DNA of 46,830 nucleotides from Deltaproteobacteria bacterium (GTDB lineage Bacteria > Bdellovibrionota_B > Oligoflexia > Oligoflexales > Bog-1112): contig CANIBL010000017.1 of assembly GCA_947466225.1 (NCBI GenBank), positions 1 to 46,830 on the forward strand, given 5' to 3'. A program made the translations under genes and the position numbers. The notes beneath the pieces were generated by a model. That model was not told the origin of the DNA and did no database searches. It saw only the letters and a list, made by a program, of their open reading frames with translations. Shown here piece by piece: positions 35,505 to 43,618 of the stretch (positions within the stretch are counted from its first letter, which is position 1; every line of letters starts with the position of its first letter).

Positions 35505-36362
35505 TTAGAGCGGGAGTGATCCATTGACTGGTTCAGGAGAGAGAGCGAAAAGGCCGATTAGCTCTTTCCAAATATACGCCGGATTGTGGTGAAAAAAATG
35601 TTCTTCATATTTGGTTGGCGCTATATGCGAAAGATCTGCAGTAGCGCGCATCTCGTTGGTATATGGATCCCATGCATGTGTAACAAAAGAGGCGTGACCA
35701 TCATTTTTGTGTAGGTGAAACAAATGGGGTGTTAGCCTGCTGGTGAGCGTGTAGCTTCCATAAAAAAAATCACGATGTCCAGTCCTGTCGGTGTTTTTGT
35801 GGCTATTTTCTACAAGATAGGGTCGCATATTTGGGGGCCATTTTGGATCTTTGGCTGTTTTCCACTCTAAGTAGGCTTTCGTTGCATAGACAAAAGATTT
35901 TTTCTTTTTCGTCTTTTCTCTAATTTTTTCTCGAATTGCTTCTAGGCTGTCAAAAGAATCAAGCCGGGTTGTATTGATTGCAATGAGATAGTGGTGTGAT
36001 GTCTGATAGAAAATATGGGAATCGAGTACAATAGGTGTATCGAGTATGAATAAATAGGTTTCTTTTTCTGGTTGTTTTCCGCTATGGAAAATCTCTGCAG
36101 GTAATCCTGTTTCTGCTACGAGCAGATCGATAAAAGAAACAGGTTTTAAAATGGGACTTGATATGGAAACTGTACTGCTGCGAAAACCAAGAAGGTTTCT
36201 TTTTGGCTTGTTTTGTGTCCCGGAAGTGAGACCTAGAGCATCCTCGTCCTCTACATCTTCTGTTGAAATAGAATCATACTTGTGCGCCCCCCATAAAAGG
36301 GGAGCTATAAAAAGTTGACTTGCAAGTAAGGGGAGTGCTATGCGCCAAACCGGTAGTTTCAT
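35505..36362 (-). CDS. Exported protein of unknown function
   Basis: A 285-residue protein with an apparent Sec signal peptide (WRIALPLLASQLFIAPLLWGAHK, cleavage likely after LLWGA). An acidic segment follows (STEDVEDEDALG), then a mature domain with ETYLFILDTPIVLDSHIFYQ and a His-rich stretch (RLTPHLFHLHKNDGHASF). I recognise no family. Its ATG (36362) is only two bases after a hairpin that contains the AGGAGG Shine-Dalgarno sequence, so translation is probably controlled by RNA structure. It lies downstream of nrdB on the same strand, and the codons appear more A/T-rich than average here. Confidence 0.65.
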   Translation of the reverse strand: MKLPVWRIALPLLASQLFIAPLLWGAHKYDSISTEDVEDEDALGLTSGTQNKPKRNLLGFRSSTVSISSPILKPVSFIDLLVAETGLPAEIFHSGKQPEKETYLFILDTPIVLDSHIFYQTSHHYLIAINTTRLDSFDSLEAIREKIREKTKKKKSFVYATKAYLEWKTAKDPKWPPNMRPYLVENSHKNTDRTGHRDFFYGSYTLTSRLTPHLFHLHKNDGHASFVTHAWDPYTNEMRATADLSHIAPTKYEEHFFHHNPAYIWKELIGLFALSPEPVNGSLPL

Positions 36363-36363
36363 T

Positions 36364-36410
36364 TCCGCCTCCTCGTATCAAAGTGGTGCAACATGGATAC
36401 GAGAAGCGGA
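36364..36410 (-). promoter_or_regulatory. Shine-Dalgarno-sequestering hairpin upstream of the exported protein
   Basis: On the minus strand TCCGC-TT-CTCGTATC (36410-36396) pairs with GATACGAG-GAG-GCGGA (36379-36364) around a 16-nt loop. This gives a 13-bp stem with one 2x3 internal loop. The SD AGGAGG (36373-36368) lies in the 3' arm and the ATG starts at 36362. Such an arrangement could act as an RNA thermometer or a protein-controlled switch. Confidence 0.6.
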
Positions 36411-36434
36411 GTGGAAAATCAAGATGTCAAATGA

Positions 36435-36471
36435 TCGTCATTCCCAGCGCCTGAAGGGCGCGTCGGGGATC
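36435..36471 (-). repeat. Palindromic element family A, copy 2
   Basis: This 37-nt element lies 10 nt after the nrdB stop. Its minus-strand end CTGGGAATGACGA is identical to copy 1. The inner arms GCGCC/GGCGC replace GCCCG/CGGGC, with paired base changes that keep the stem. It could act as a transcript 3' end for nrdB. Confidence 0.7.
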
Positions 36472-36480
36472 TTTCTCGAT

Positions 36481-37476
36481 CTAAAATTCGTCGGTAAAAC
36501 CCACGCTGCCTTCTACCGCAATTTGATATGCAGCCACACGCCGCTCGAAGAAGTTGGTGAGCTCTTGTACATCTTGCAATTCCATAAATTCAAATGGATT
36601 TCGTGAATGGAAAACAGGCGGAATACCTAATGCGTGTAATCTTTGGTCTGCTACACATTCGAGGTATTGTCGCATTTGATCTTGGGGGAGACCTAAAACG
36701 CCGAGGCTCAATACATCTTGGGCAAATTGCATTTCGCACTCGATAGCTTCATTCATCATCTTAATGATGTCGATGCGAAGAGCAGCATCAAATAGATCCG
36801 GCTCTTCTTCCTTTGCCACTCGAATCACCTCGAAAGCAAAGTTCATGTGACAGCTTTCATCGCGAAAGACCCAGTTGGTACCGGTTGCCAATCCGTGGAG
36901 CAAACCTTTGGATCGAAGAAAATACACATACGCAAAAGCAGCAAAAAAGAAAAGGCCTTCGATACAAGCAGCAAAACAGACAAGATTCAAAATAAACTGG
37001 CGTCGATCTTGTGGGGTTTGGAGCTCTCGCAACTCTTGAATGGAGCTGATCCATTTAAAACAAAAGTCCGCTTTTTGCTTGATCGATGGAATTGTTTCGA
37101 TGGCTTGAAATGCGCGCTGTCGTTCTTCCGGCTCTGGAATATAGGTGTCGAGAAGGGTAAGGTAGAATTTGACATGCAAGGCTTCTTCATACAGCTGCCG
37201 AGACAAATACATCCGAGCTTCGGGCGAGTTGATATGGCTATACAGGTTGATGACCAAGTTGTTGGCAACAATGGAATCACCGGTGGCAAAGAATGCCACC
37301 AAGCGATTGATTAGATGTCGTTCGCTTGGTTTTAGTTTTTCCAAATCAGATACATCAGAGCCCAAATCGACTTCTTCTACAGTCCAGGTGTTCTTTACTG
37401 CATTGTTGAACATCTCATAAAAAGCCGGGTACTTCATGGGACGAAGGGTAAGGTCATATCCGGGGTCAAGCAACAT
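36481..37476 (-). CDS. nrdB: Ribonucleoside-diphosphate reductase beta subunit
   Basis: The 331-residue diiron radical subunit of class I ribonucleotide reductase. Metal ligands are visible in FATGDSIVANN (Asp), QLYEEALHVKFY (Glu and His of ExxH) and the later FRDESCHMNFA. The residue four after the His is Tyr, matching the stable-radical Tyr of class Ia/Ib enzymes rather than the Phe of the chlamydial class Ic type. The C-terminus (VEGSVGFTDEF) would dock on the alpha subunit. It follows nrdA on the same strand 18 bases later, with CAGGAG before its ATG. It acts in the cytoplasm in dNTP synthesis. Confidence 0.93.
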   Translation of the reverse strand: MLLDPGYDLTLRPMKYPAFYEMFNNAVKNTWTVEEVDLGSDVSDLEKLKPSERHLINRLVAFFATGDSIVANNLVINLYSHINSPEARMYLSRQLYEEALHVKFYLTLLDTYIPEPEERQRAFQAIETIPSIKQKADFCFKWISSIQELRELQTPQDRRQFILNLVCFAACIEGLFFFAAFAYVYFLRSKGLLHGLATGTNWVFRDESCHMNFAFEVIRVAKEEEPDLFDAALRIDIIKMMNEAIECEMQFAQDVLSLGVLGLPQDQMRQYLECVADQRLHALGIPPVFHSRNPFEFMELQDVQELTNFFERRVAAYQIAVEGSVGFTDEF

Positions 37477-37494
37477 AGGAATCGCTCCTGGGGT

Positions 37495-39894
37495 TTACAT
37501 GCAAGATTCGCATGCTTCTGGGTTTTCAAGGGAACAGGCAACGGCTTGGATATCGGGGATTTCCAAGGCGTCGAGCTGTGATAACGTTACTGTTGTTTTA
37601 TTGATAGAGGTTGCGCCTCGAGATCGCAAGTAGTAGAGAGATTTGAGTCCCTGTTTCCATGCGTGGAGATACATCGAGGAGAGTTTTCCAATCGTCGGTT
37701 TTTCCATAAATAGGTTGAGCGATTGACTCTGATCGATAAAAGGACCTCGGTCGCTTGCCATATCGATCAAAGAGCGTTGGGGAATTTCCCACGCAGTACG
37801 ATAGCGGTGTCGAACCTCTTCGGGGATTTCTTTGATATCTTGAATGGAACCTTCCCCAATTTTGATCTGATTTTTAACGGAATCATTCCACAAAGAAAGT
37901 TGTCGAAGTTCTTTTACCAAATAAGGATTTACCTGTAGAAACTCACCGGACAGGGTCTCGCGTTTGAACAGGTTGGAGATTTGCGGTTCAATACACTCAT
38001 AGGCACCGGTAATAGAAGCAATGGTAGCAGTCGGCGCAATGGCGATGATGAGGGAGTTGCGCAGGCCTACGGTTTTGATTTTTTCTTTTAGTGCATCCCA
38101 ACGAGCTGTATCTTCAGGTTGAATGCCCCAAAGATCAAACTGTAAGATCCCTTGGCTCGCCCGTGTATCCGCGAAGGCTCCGTGAGCGCCTTCTTTCTCT
38201 GCCAATGCGCAGGAGGTTTTCAGTGCGTGGTAGTAAATTTCTTCTTGAATTTGCTTTGAAAGGCGACGGGCAGCCGGTGAATCAAAGGCCATCTTGAGTT
38301 TAAAGAATACGTTTTGCAATCCCATTATACCCAAGCCAACGGGTCTCCATCGATGATTGGAATCCTTGGTACTAGGGATTGGGTAGAAGTTTATATCGAC
38401 TACACGGTCCAAATAGGTCACTGCAATCCGTACATTCTTTGCCAGAAGCTCAAAGTCAAAAGCGCCATTGCGAATGTATCGACCTAGGTTCAGGGAGCCG
38501 AGGTTACAAACGGCGGTTTCTTTATCGGAGGTCACCTCTAAAATTTCGGTACATAAGTTGGAGAGATGAATCACATTTCCGGGGCGTAGGGTTTGGTTAC
38601 CTTTGACGTTGGATTGGTCCTTGAAGGTCATCCAACCTTGGCCTGTGTGTGCCAAGGTTTTCATCATTCTTGCATACAAATCACGGGCTTTAATCTGTTT
38701 TGTGAAGAGTTGTTTTTCTTCTGCTTCGAGGTAGGCAGTGCGGAAGTGCTCGCCAAATAGGTCACAAAATTGGGGTACCGCTTTGGGGTCAAAGAGCGAC
38801 CATAGCTGATCGTGCTCCACGCGCTCCATAAACAAATCTGGTATCCAATTTGCCAAATTGAGGTTGTGGGTACGAAGAGATTCATCTCCAGTGTTGTCTC
38901 GTAGAGAGAGAAATTCCAAAATGTCGTGATGCCACGTTTCCAAGTATACGCAAGCGGCACCTTTTCTTTTGCCTCCTTGATTCACAGCTGCGACGGAGGA
39001 ATCCAACGTTTTCAAAAAGGGTACGATGCCGTTGGAGTGTCCGTTGGTACCCTGGATGAGGGAGCCGCGAGAGCGTACGCGAGAAAAAGAAACTCCGATG
39101 CCACCGGCAAATTTAGAAAGCAATGCTACATCGGTGTACTTCTTATAGATGTCTTCCAAGCTATCTTGTGGGGAGTCGAGTAGATAGCAAGATGACATCT
39201 GTGGATGTCGAGTACCCGAATTAAATAGCGTAGGTGTACCGGGCATGTATCGAAAGGAAGAAATCAGGTCATAAAATTCCTTCGTCTCTTCTGTGGATCG
39301 GGTTAGTCCACAAGCCACACGCATAAAGAAATATTGTGGAGTCTCAATCACTTTACGGGTTTCAGGGTCTTTTAATAAGTACCGGTCGTATACGGTGCGA
39401 AGGCCAAAATACTCAAATAAATCACAGCGTTCTTCAAAGAGTGCGGCATTGAGTTCCGGTGCGTGTTGGTGCACGTAGGACAATGTGTCTTCAGCAATTA
39501 ATCGGGCATCAAACCCTCGTTGTACAGAGTCTGAAAAGGATTTAATGCCTTGTATGCCCACTTCCTTGTCGATGAAGGTGGTGAGGAGACGAGCGGCTAG
39601 CTTCGAATACTCAGGCTCTTCCTTGATCAACATCGCAGCCGTTTGGATGAGCAGGGAGTCTAGTTCGGTTGTCGTAACGCCGTCGTAAATTCCACTGATG
39701 GCCTTGCTTGCCACAAGAAATGGATTGATATACCGGAGTCCAGCTCCACAGCGTGCAACCTTTTTGGTGATCTGCATGACATCTACTGGTTCTAAGCTTC
39801 CATTTCGTTTCCGAACCTTCATCAAGGTCGGATCCAAGGCTTTGCTTTTTCGTCCCCATGTGGTGTGTTCAGTTGTGTGTGTCATGCCTTCCAT
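37495..39894 (-). CDS. nrdA: Ribonucleoside-diphosphate reductase alpha subunit
   Basis: An approximately 799-residue catalytic subunit. An ATP-cone (MKVRKRNGSLEPVDVMQITK and following) occupies roughly the first 100 residues, so dATP feedback control is possible. The barrel contains the radical/acid-base motif NLCTEILE (Asn-x-Cys-x-Glu), NLGSLNLGRY and GLGIMGLQNVFF. The C-terminal redox pair reads CESCM. The ATG at 39894 has GGAAGG upstream; the frame stays open to a TTG at 40005, so the start is not certain. The upstream 348-bp gap holds a likely promoter. It reduces ribonucleoside diphosphates with NrdB. Confidence 0.94.
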   Translation of the reverse strand: MEGMTHTTEHTTWGRKSKALDPTLMKVRKRNGSLEPVDVMQITKKVARCGAGLRYINPFLVASKAISGIYDGVTTTELDSLLIQTAAMLIKEEPEYSKLAARLLTTFIDKEVGIQGIKSFSDSVQRGFDARLIAEDTLSYVHQHAPELNAALFEERCDLFEYFGLRTVYDRYLLKDPETRKVIETPQYFFMRVACGLTRSTEETKEFYDLISSFRYMPGTPTLFNSGTRHPQMSSCYLLDSPQDSLEDIYKKYTDVALLSKFAGGIGVSFSRVRSRGSLIQGTNGHSNGIVPFLKTLDSSVAAVNQGGKRKGAACVYLETWHHDILEFLSLRDNTGDESLRTHNLNLANWIPDLFMERVEHDQLWSLFDPKAVPQFCDLFGEHFRTAYLEAEEKQLFTKQIKARDLYARMMKTLAHTGQGWMTFKDQSNVKGNQTLRPGNVIHLSNLCTEILEVTSDKETAVCNLGSLNLGRYIRNGAFDFELLAKNVRIAVTYLDRVVDINFYPIPSTKDSNHRWRPVGLGIMGLQNVFFKLKMAFDSPAARRLSKQIQEEIYYHALKTSCALAEKEGAHGAFADTRASQGILQFDLWGIQPEDTARWDALKEKIKTVGLRNSLIIAIAPTATIASITGAYECIEPQISNLFKRETLSGEFLQVNPYLVKELRQLSLWNDSVKNQIKIGEGSIQDIKEIPEEVRHRYRTAWEIPQRSLIDMASDRGPFIDQSQSLNLFMEKPTIGKLSSMYLHAWKQGLKSLYYLRSRGATSINKTTVTLSQLDALEIPDIQAVACSLENPEACESCM

Positions 39895-40242
39895 TGTCCG
39901 TACCTTCCCGCCAGAGTTGCCATTTGATCGCGCCGTACAATGCGTCGCGTATAATCGTGAATTTTTTTTTCCGACATAGGGAAAATGATCCCGCTTCGTC
40001 CGCAATCTTCGCGGGCGCGTAGCTGTCGATTCGTGAGTCTTTGTGTTTTATTCCAGATGACCAGCATATATAGCGTGTGAAATGGCGGTCAACCACTAAA
40101 TCTGGGGGGGGGCCGCTGGATTGGGTTTTCTCAGGTGAAGTTTCTCAGTTTTTTTATAATAACCAACGAGTTGGTTTTTTTGGATCGCCGTGGCGGAATA
40201 AAAATTTTATCTCCGCAGGGTAAAAACAAGAAGAGGCGAGAA
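39895..40242. other. Intergenic region between nrdA and the hydrolase gene (348 bp)
   Basis: This divergent gap holds a candidate nrdA promoter (40065-40092) and, on the plus strand, an isolated TATAAT at 39950-39955. It also has a T-run (39962-39970), a possible leader hairpin (CCCGC/GCGGG near 39990-40016) and a G-run of nine bases near 40104. No protein-coding sequence is convincing, although the nrdA frame is open to 40005. No tRNA or known riboswitch was recognised. Confidence 0.6.
40065..40092 (-). promoter_or_regulatory. nrdA promoter: Candidate nrdA promoter with an NrdR-box-like palindrome
   Basis: On the minus strand, TTGACC (40092-40087) and TATATG (40070-40065) are 16 nt apart. 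The -10 region overlaps CACGCTATATATGCTG, a near-palindrome that only partly resembles the NrdR consensus (acaCwAtATaTwGtgt). Only one such box was seen, whereas NrdR sites usually come in pairs, so the operator claim is weak. Confidence 0.4.
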
Positions 40243-41049
40243 ATGGCATTTTTACAGCGGGCTGGCGCGGAGATTTACTACACAAGCTGGGGCGAACATG
40301 GTGAGTGGATTACCCTGCTCAATGGATTCATGCGATCGAGTTCTGATTTTACGCTGCTGGCAAAGGGGCTGGTGAAGGCGGGGTTTCGGGTATTAGCCCT
40401 CGACAATCGTGGCACAGGGCAGACCCAGTATACTGCGCTTTTTACCTTGGCAGACCTTGCGGAGGATTTGCTTGCAGTCTGGAAGCGCGAAGAAATTGTG
40501 CGAAGTCATGTAGTGGGTTTTTCCATGGGAGGACTTTTGGCTCAACAGGTGGCGATCCGCGAACCGGCTTGCATGAATTCTCTCTCCTTGGTGTCTTCTT
40601 GCTTGCACCCTTCGCAGATTCGCCGTCCCGCCGCTTTTTGGAGCGTAGATGTGGAGGGAAATCGCCAAATTTTAGAGAAATATGTGAGCCATTCCTTTGG
40701 GGGACGGAACCAGGGGCTGCTTCGCCTCATGGCGCAGGGCATTGCTACTGCAGTGGAGAAAAATGATTTTCTCACGCATGCTGCTCGACAACTGGATGCA
40801 TTGCGTCTCTACGAGACCCCTGCTGTAGAGGAACTATGCGCACTACCATGTCCGGTATTGCTGTTACATGGACGAGAGGATGCCGTTATCCCGCTGGAAG
40901 AAGCCCATCGATTGCAAGAGGTTTTTGTCCACAGTCGATTGGAGATAGCAGAAGATACAGGGCATTTGCTCTTGGCAGAGAAGGGGGCTTGGTTATTGAG
41001 TATGTTCCTTTCTTTTTTTGGCGAAGCAAAAACTACAACAACTCTTTAA
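40243..41049 (+). CDS. Alpha/beta-fold hydrolase
   Basis: A 268-residue alpha/beta hydrolase with ITLLNGFMRSSSDFTLLAKGL near 20 (oxyanion region), VLALDNRGTGQTQ near 48, nucleophile elbow GFSMGGLLAQQVA (Ser) near 90, the acid region LLLHGREDAVIPLEEAH (Asp) near 208 and the His in AEDTGHLLLAEKG near 238. The complete triad argues for an active esterase- or lactonase-like enzyme, but the substrate cannot be deduced. The ATG at 40243 has GAGGCGAGAA upstream; a GTG at 40135 would add 36 residues without supporting homology. It ends 17 bases inside the next, convergent gene. Confidence 0.85.
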   Translation: MAFLQRAGAEIYYTSWGEHGEWITLLNGFMRSSSDFTLLAKGLVKAGFRVLALDNRGTGQTQYTALFTLADLAEDLLAVWKREEIVRSHVVGFSMGGLLAQQVAIREPACMNSLSLVSSCLHPSQIRRPAAFWSVDVEGNRQILEKYVSHSFGGRNQGLLRLMAQGIATAVEKNDFLTHAARQLDALRLYETPAVEELCALPCPVLLLHGREDAVIPLEEAHRLQEVFVHSRLEIAEDTGHLLLAEKGAWLLSMFLSFFGEAKTTTTL

Positions 41050-41623
41050 CCAACGAAACCTCTTGTGGGCTCACATGCAGTTCATCTGCGATAGTGGAGA
41101 CAGAAACACCTTTTGTTAGAAGGTGTCGAATATTTTCATATTTCTTCTCTTCCATCTCTTTCTGCATCTCTTCGTAGGTAAATTGCTTGTCGATAAATCG
41201 ACAGATCTGTTCTCCGCGGACGACAATTTTGTCCGTGCGATCTTTCATCTGTTCCAGCTTGCGGTAATAGGTATCTAGCGCATTTTGCGTTTCTCGCAGC
41301 TCCTGTAAAGGGGATTCAAATTTTGCACCCAAGGATTTCATTACGCTTTCGATGTTGGAGGCAATCACCTCGCTGGACGTTGCTACTTCTTTTTCCACAG
41401 TTGCTGCAATATGAATGATTTTTTCGTAAAGAGCTTGATTTCTTTCTACCGATTGTTGTACCTCTTGTTGGGTTTCTGTAAGAGAGCGTTGAATCAATTT
41501 TCTTTCTTGTGTGACTTCCGCAAGTATAGATTCGTGTAGTTTCCATTTTCGAAAGAGTTGAAATGCTGCCAATATAGCAATTCCATCGAGTATTGTTAAA
41601 AAGGAAAACAAAAAAATGGTCAT
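41033..41623 (-). CDS. Membrane-anchored coiled-coil protein with C-terminal HTH
   Basis: A 196-residue protein with an N-terminal transmembrane helix (FLFSFLTILDGIAILAAFQLF) and a long charged coiled coil (about 30-150). A helix-turn-helix-like end follows (ENIRHLLTKGVSVSTIADEL, then HVSPQEVSLVKELL). This pattern recalls small proteins of unknown function (DUF6115/DUF2802-like) found near flagellar or chemotaxis genes. It overlaps the preceding PilZ-like gene by four bases (ATGA), which places it in the same operon. A membrane-tethered HTH may serve protein contact rather than DNA binding. Function unknown. Confidence 0.65.
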   Translation of the reverse strand: MTIFLFSFLTILDGIAILAAFQLFRKWKLHESILAEVTQERKLIQRSLTETQQEVQQSVERNQALYEKIIHIAATVEKEVATSSEVIASNIESVMKSLGAKFESPLQELRETQNALDTYYRKLEQMKDRTDKIVVRGEQICRFIDKQFTYEEMQKEMEEKKYENIRHLLTKGVSVSTIADELHVSPQEVSLVKELL

Positions 41624-42033
41624 GATTTTCTCTCTTCGAGAAAGAGTTTGAGAACAGTTTCGTCGATCTCTTCTATATTAACAGTTTGAACGAGTACCGT
41701 TTTCTTCTTTCCTTTTGGTGCGGGCTCTGTCTTAATGACACGAACCAACATGCTCAGAGAATCGGGAACGTCGATTCGGTTGTATTCCACAAAGGATTTT
41801 TTCCGCTTCCAATAGTCTGGAAGTTCGAGGTGAACTTTGAGTAGCATTCCATCTGGATATTCTTTTGGTGAATGAAATTCGATCCCATGGGGGCTAATAA
41901 AAAGGGTCTGTCCTTCTTCTGATATATGCTTGTCTTGTTGCAATCGATAAGGGTGAACTTGTAGAGAAATTTTCTTATTAGATCGTGGATAGGCGCGCAC
42001 CAAATCTGCATCAAAAATCGGTTTTTCTGACAT
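41620..42033 (-). CDS. Degenerate PilZ-like protein in the flagellar operon
   Basis: The 137-residue protein has a possible RxxxR motif (RAYPR, residues 13-17), followed about 29 residues later by FISPHGIEFHSPKEYPDGMLL, which resembles the PilZ (D/N)xSxxG segment and beta-barrel. The expected Asp/Asn before the Ser is Phe, so c-di-GMP binding may be weak or absent. It lies 8 bases after the sigma-28 gene and overlaps the next gene by 4 bases, consistent with one operon. PilZ proteins commonly link c-di-GMP to flagellar function, so a motility role is inferred. Confidence 0.58.
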   Translation of the reverse strand: MSEKPIFDADLVRAYPRSNKKISLQVHPYRLQQDKHISEEGQTLFISPHGIEFHSPKEYPDGMLLKVHLELPDYWKRKKSFVEYNRIDVPDSLSMLVRVIKTEPAPKGKKKTVLVQTVNIEEIDETVLKLFLEERKS

Positions 42034-42041
42034 AGTGTCTC

Positions 42042-42800
42042 CTAATCGAGCAAAGCATCCTTAAGTTTTACTTTAAGGCGCTCTACTGCTTGGGTATGAA
42101 GTTGACTGATTCGTGATTCCGTTACATCCAGAATTTTCCCGATTTCTTTTAGGTTGAGTTCCTCATAGTAATAGAGGGATAACACAAGACGTTGTTTTTC
42201 GGGTAACTCGTCGATGGTGGTAACCAACATTTCTCGAATTCCTTTATTTTTTAAGTCAAGAAAAGGGTTTTTAGAGTTGGTGTTTTCCAGTATTTCCAAT
42301 AAATTTTTCTTCTCAGTTTGAGCCGGCGACAGTAACTCATCTACAGATAGAAGCGTGATGGATTTCACTTTGGATACCATGTCATAGTATTCGTTCAGCT
42401 CCAGCCCCATGGCCTCTGATACTTCGATGTCTGTGACCACACGTCCAAGTTTCTGCTCCAAGGCAGTATTCGTCCGGTCGATTTTTTTGGCTTTGTCTCG
42501 AACTGAACGAGGCACCCAGTCTTGAGACCGAAGCTCATCTAGAATTGCACCTCGAATCCGAAACTCTGCATACGTTTTGAATTTGTTGTCTCGACTTGGA
42601 TCGTATTTTTCAATGGCATCCATGAGCCCAATTACGCCTGCACTGATGAGGTCGTCAATTTCAATGTTAGCTGGTAATCGAGAAGCGATACGTTGGGCGA
42701 CAAAGCGAACTAGCGGCGCATAGTCCATGATCAATTGATCGCGCAATTTGCTGTCGACACCGACGGTTTCTTGTTGATATTTTTTAACCAATCCCTTCAT
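42042..42800 (-). CDS. fliA: RNA polymerase sigma factor for flagellar operons (sigma-28, FliA/WhiG type)
   Basis: The 252-residue sigma-70 family protein has region 2 (LVRFVAQRIASRLP, then IDDLISAGVIGLMDAIEKYDPS), region 2.4 (FKTYAEFRIRGAILDELRSQDWVPRS, given in part), region 3 and region 4 (LPEKQRLVLSLYYYEEL, then LKEIGKILDVTESRISQLHT). The RGAILDELR and DWVPRS words are typical of FliA/WhiG. It directs transcription of late flagellar and chemotaxis genes. The ATG at 42800 overlaps the flhG stop by four bases (ATGA) and is preferred; a TTG at 42833 is also open. No anti-sigma factor FlgM was seen in this window. Confidence 0.94.
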   Translation of the reverse strand: MKGLVKKYQQETVGVDSKLRDQLIMDYAPLVRFVAQRIASRLPANIEIDDLISAGVIGLMDAIEKYDPSRDNKFKTYAEFRIRGAILDELRSQDWVPRSVRDKAKKIDRTNTALEQKLGRVVTDIEVSEAMGLELNEYYDMVSKVKSITLLSVDELLSPAQTEKKNLLEILENTNSKNPFLDLKNKGIREMLVTTIDELPEKQRLVLSLYYYEELNLKEIGKILDVTESRISQLHTQAVERLKVKLKDALLD

Positions 42801-43603
42801 GGTTGACTCGCTATATGAAAGAGGTTTTCCCAAAAAGCGGGGGTGATAGAAAAAGTCGGAATTCTTGTAATCAGCTTTCGTGCCAATAGGTGCCAGGCCT
42901 GTGCGGATAATGTCTGTGTAGGGGCTGTGAGTACCTTTGAGAGTTGGTACATCTTTTTTGATAAGACAGGATCTCGCGGTACATGCCCCAAATAGGATAG
43001 AGTAAAATCTGCATACTGTTTTGCCACGCTAGAAAGACGTGCGGCGGTTTGTTCTCCTTCAGCTTCGCTTACCGTCATGTTTACGATAAGATTGAAGTGT
43101 TGGATATTTTGATTTTCAGACAGTACTTTCATGACGGCATAGGCATCTGTCATAGCATGGGGCTCGGGTGTGGTGACAATCACATGGGTGTCTGCCAGGC
43201 CATTGATATGCACTACATTGTCTCCAATTCCAGCCCCAGAATCGAGGAGCAGCACATCATATTGTTGACTAACTTGTGTCAACTGAGAGAGTAAAATTTG
43301 CTTTTGTACACGACCGAGATTTTGTAAACTTGCCAGTCCAGATCCAGAGGGAATGACTTGGATTCCCAATGGGCCGGTCAGGATCACTTCTTCTAGCGTG
43401 GCTGTCCCCTCAAGTACATCGTATAGGGTGGCCCGTGGGTGGAGTCCCAGTACCACGTCGATATTGGCCATACCCAAATCTCCGTCGAACACGAGTACCT
43501 TTTTTCCCAATCGACGCAAGGAGAGAGCCAAGTGAACCACGGTAAGGGTTTTTCCTACTCCCCCCTTTCCACTTGCTACACTAATGGTACATGGTGCCTG
43601 CAT
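42797..43603 (-). CDS. flhG: MinD-like ATPase FlhG (YlxH), flagellar number regulator
   Basis: This 268-residue ATPase of the MinD/ParA family has deviant Walker A ISVASGKGGVGKTLTVVHLA near 6, Walker A' LVFDGDLGMANIDVVLGL and Walker B DVLLLDSGAGIGDN. FlhG regulates flagellar number and placement with FlhF. It lies directly between flhF and the sigma-28 gene. The second ATG (43603) is favoured because AGAGGG then stands at a good distance; the first ATG (43609) is only one base from that SD. A typical membrane-targeting C-terminal helix is not obvious. Confidence 0.9.
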   Translation of the reverse strand: MQAPCTISVASGKGGVGKTLTVVHLALSLRRLGKKVLVFDGDLGMANIDVVLGLHPRATLYDVLEGTATLEEVILTGPLGIQVIPSGSGLASLQNLGRVQKQILLSQLTQVSQQYDVLLLDSGAGIGDNVVHINGLADTHVIVTTPEPHAMTDAYAVMKVLSENQNIQHFNLIVNMTVSEAEGEQTAARLSSVAKQYADFTLSYLGHVPRDPVLSKKMYQLSKVLTAPTQTLSAQAWHLLARKLITRIPTFSITPAFWENLFHIASQP

Positions 43604-43618
43604 ACACATCCCTCTTGA

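Noticed and set aside
36481..37476. Idea that NrdB is a chlamydial-type class Ic (Phe at the radical site)
   Set aside because: The residue four after the ExxH histidine is Tyr and the first ligand region has Asp, both pointing to a tyrosyl-radical type.
39882..40067. Small reading frames in the nrdA upstream gap
   Set aside because: No SD, no recognisable protein pattern, and they overlap the probable nrdA leader and promoter; treated as non-coding.
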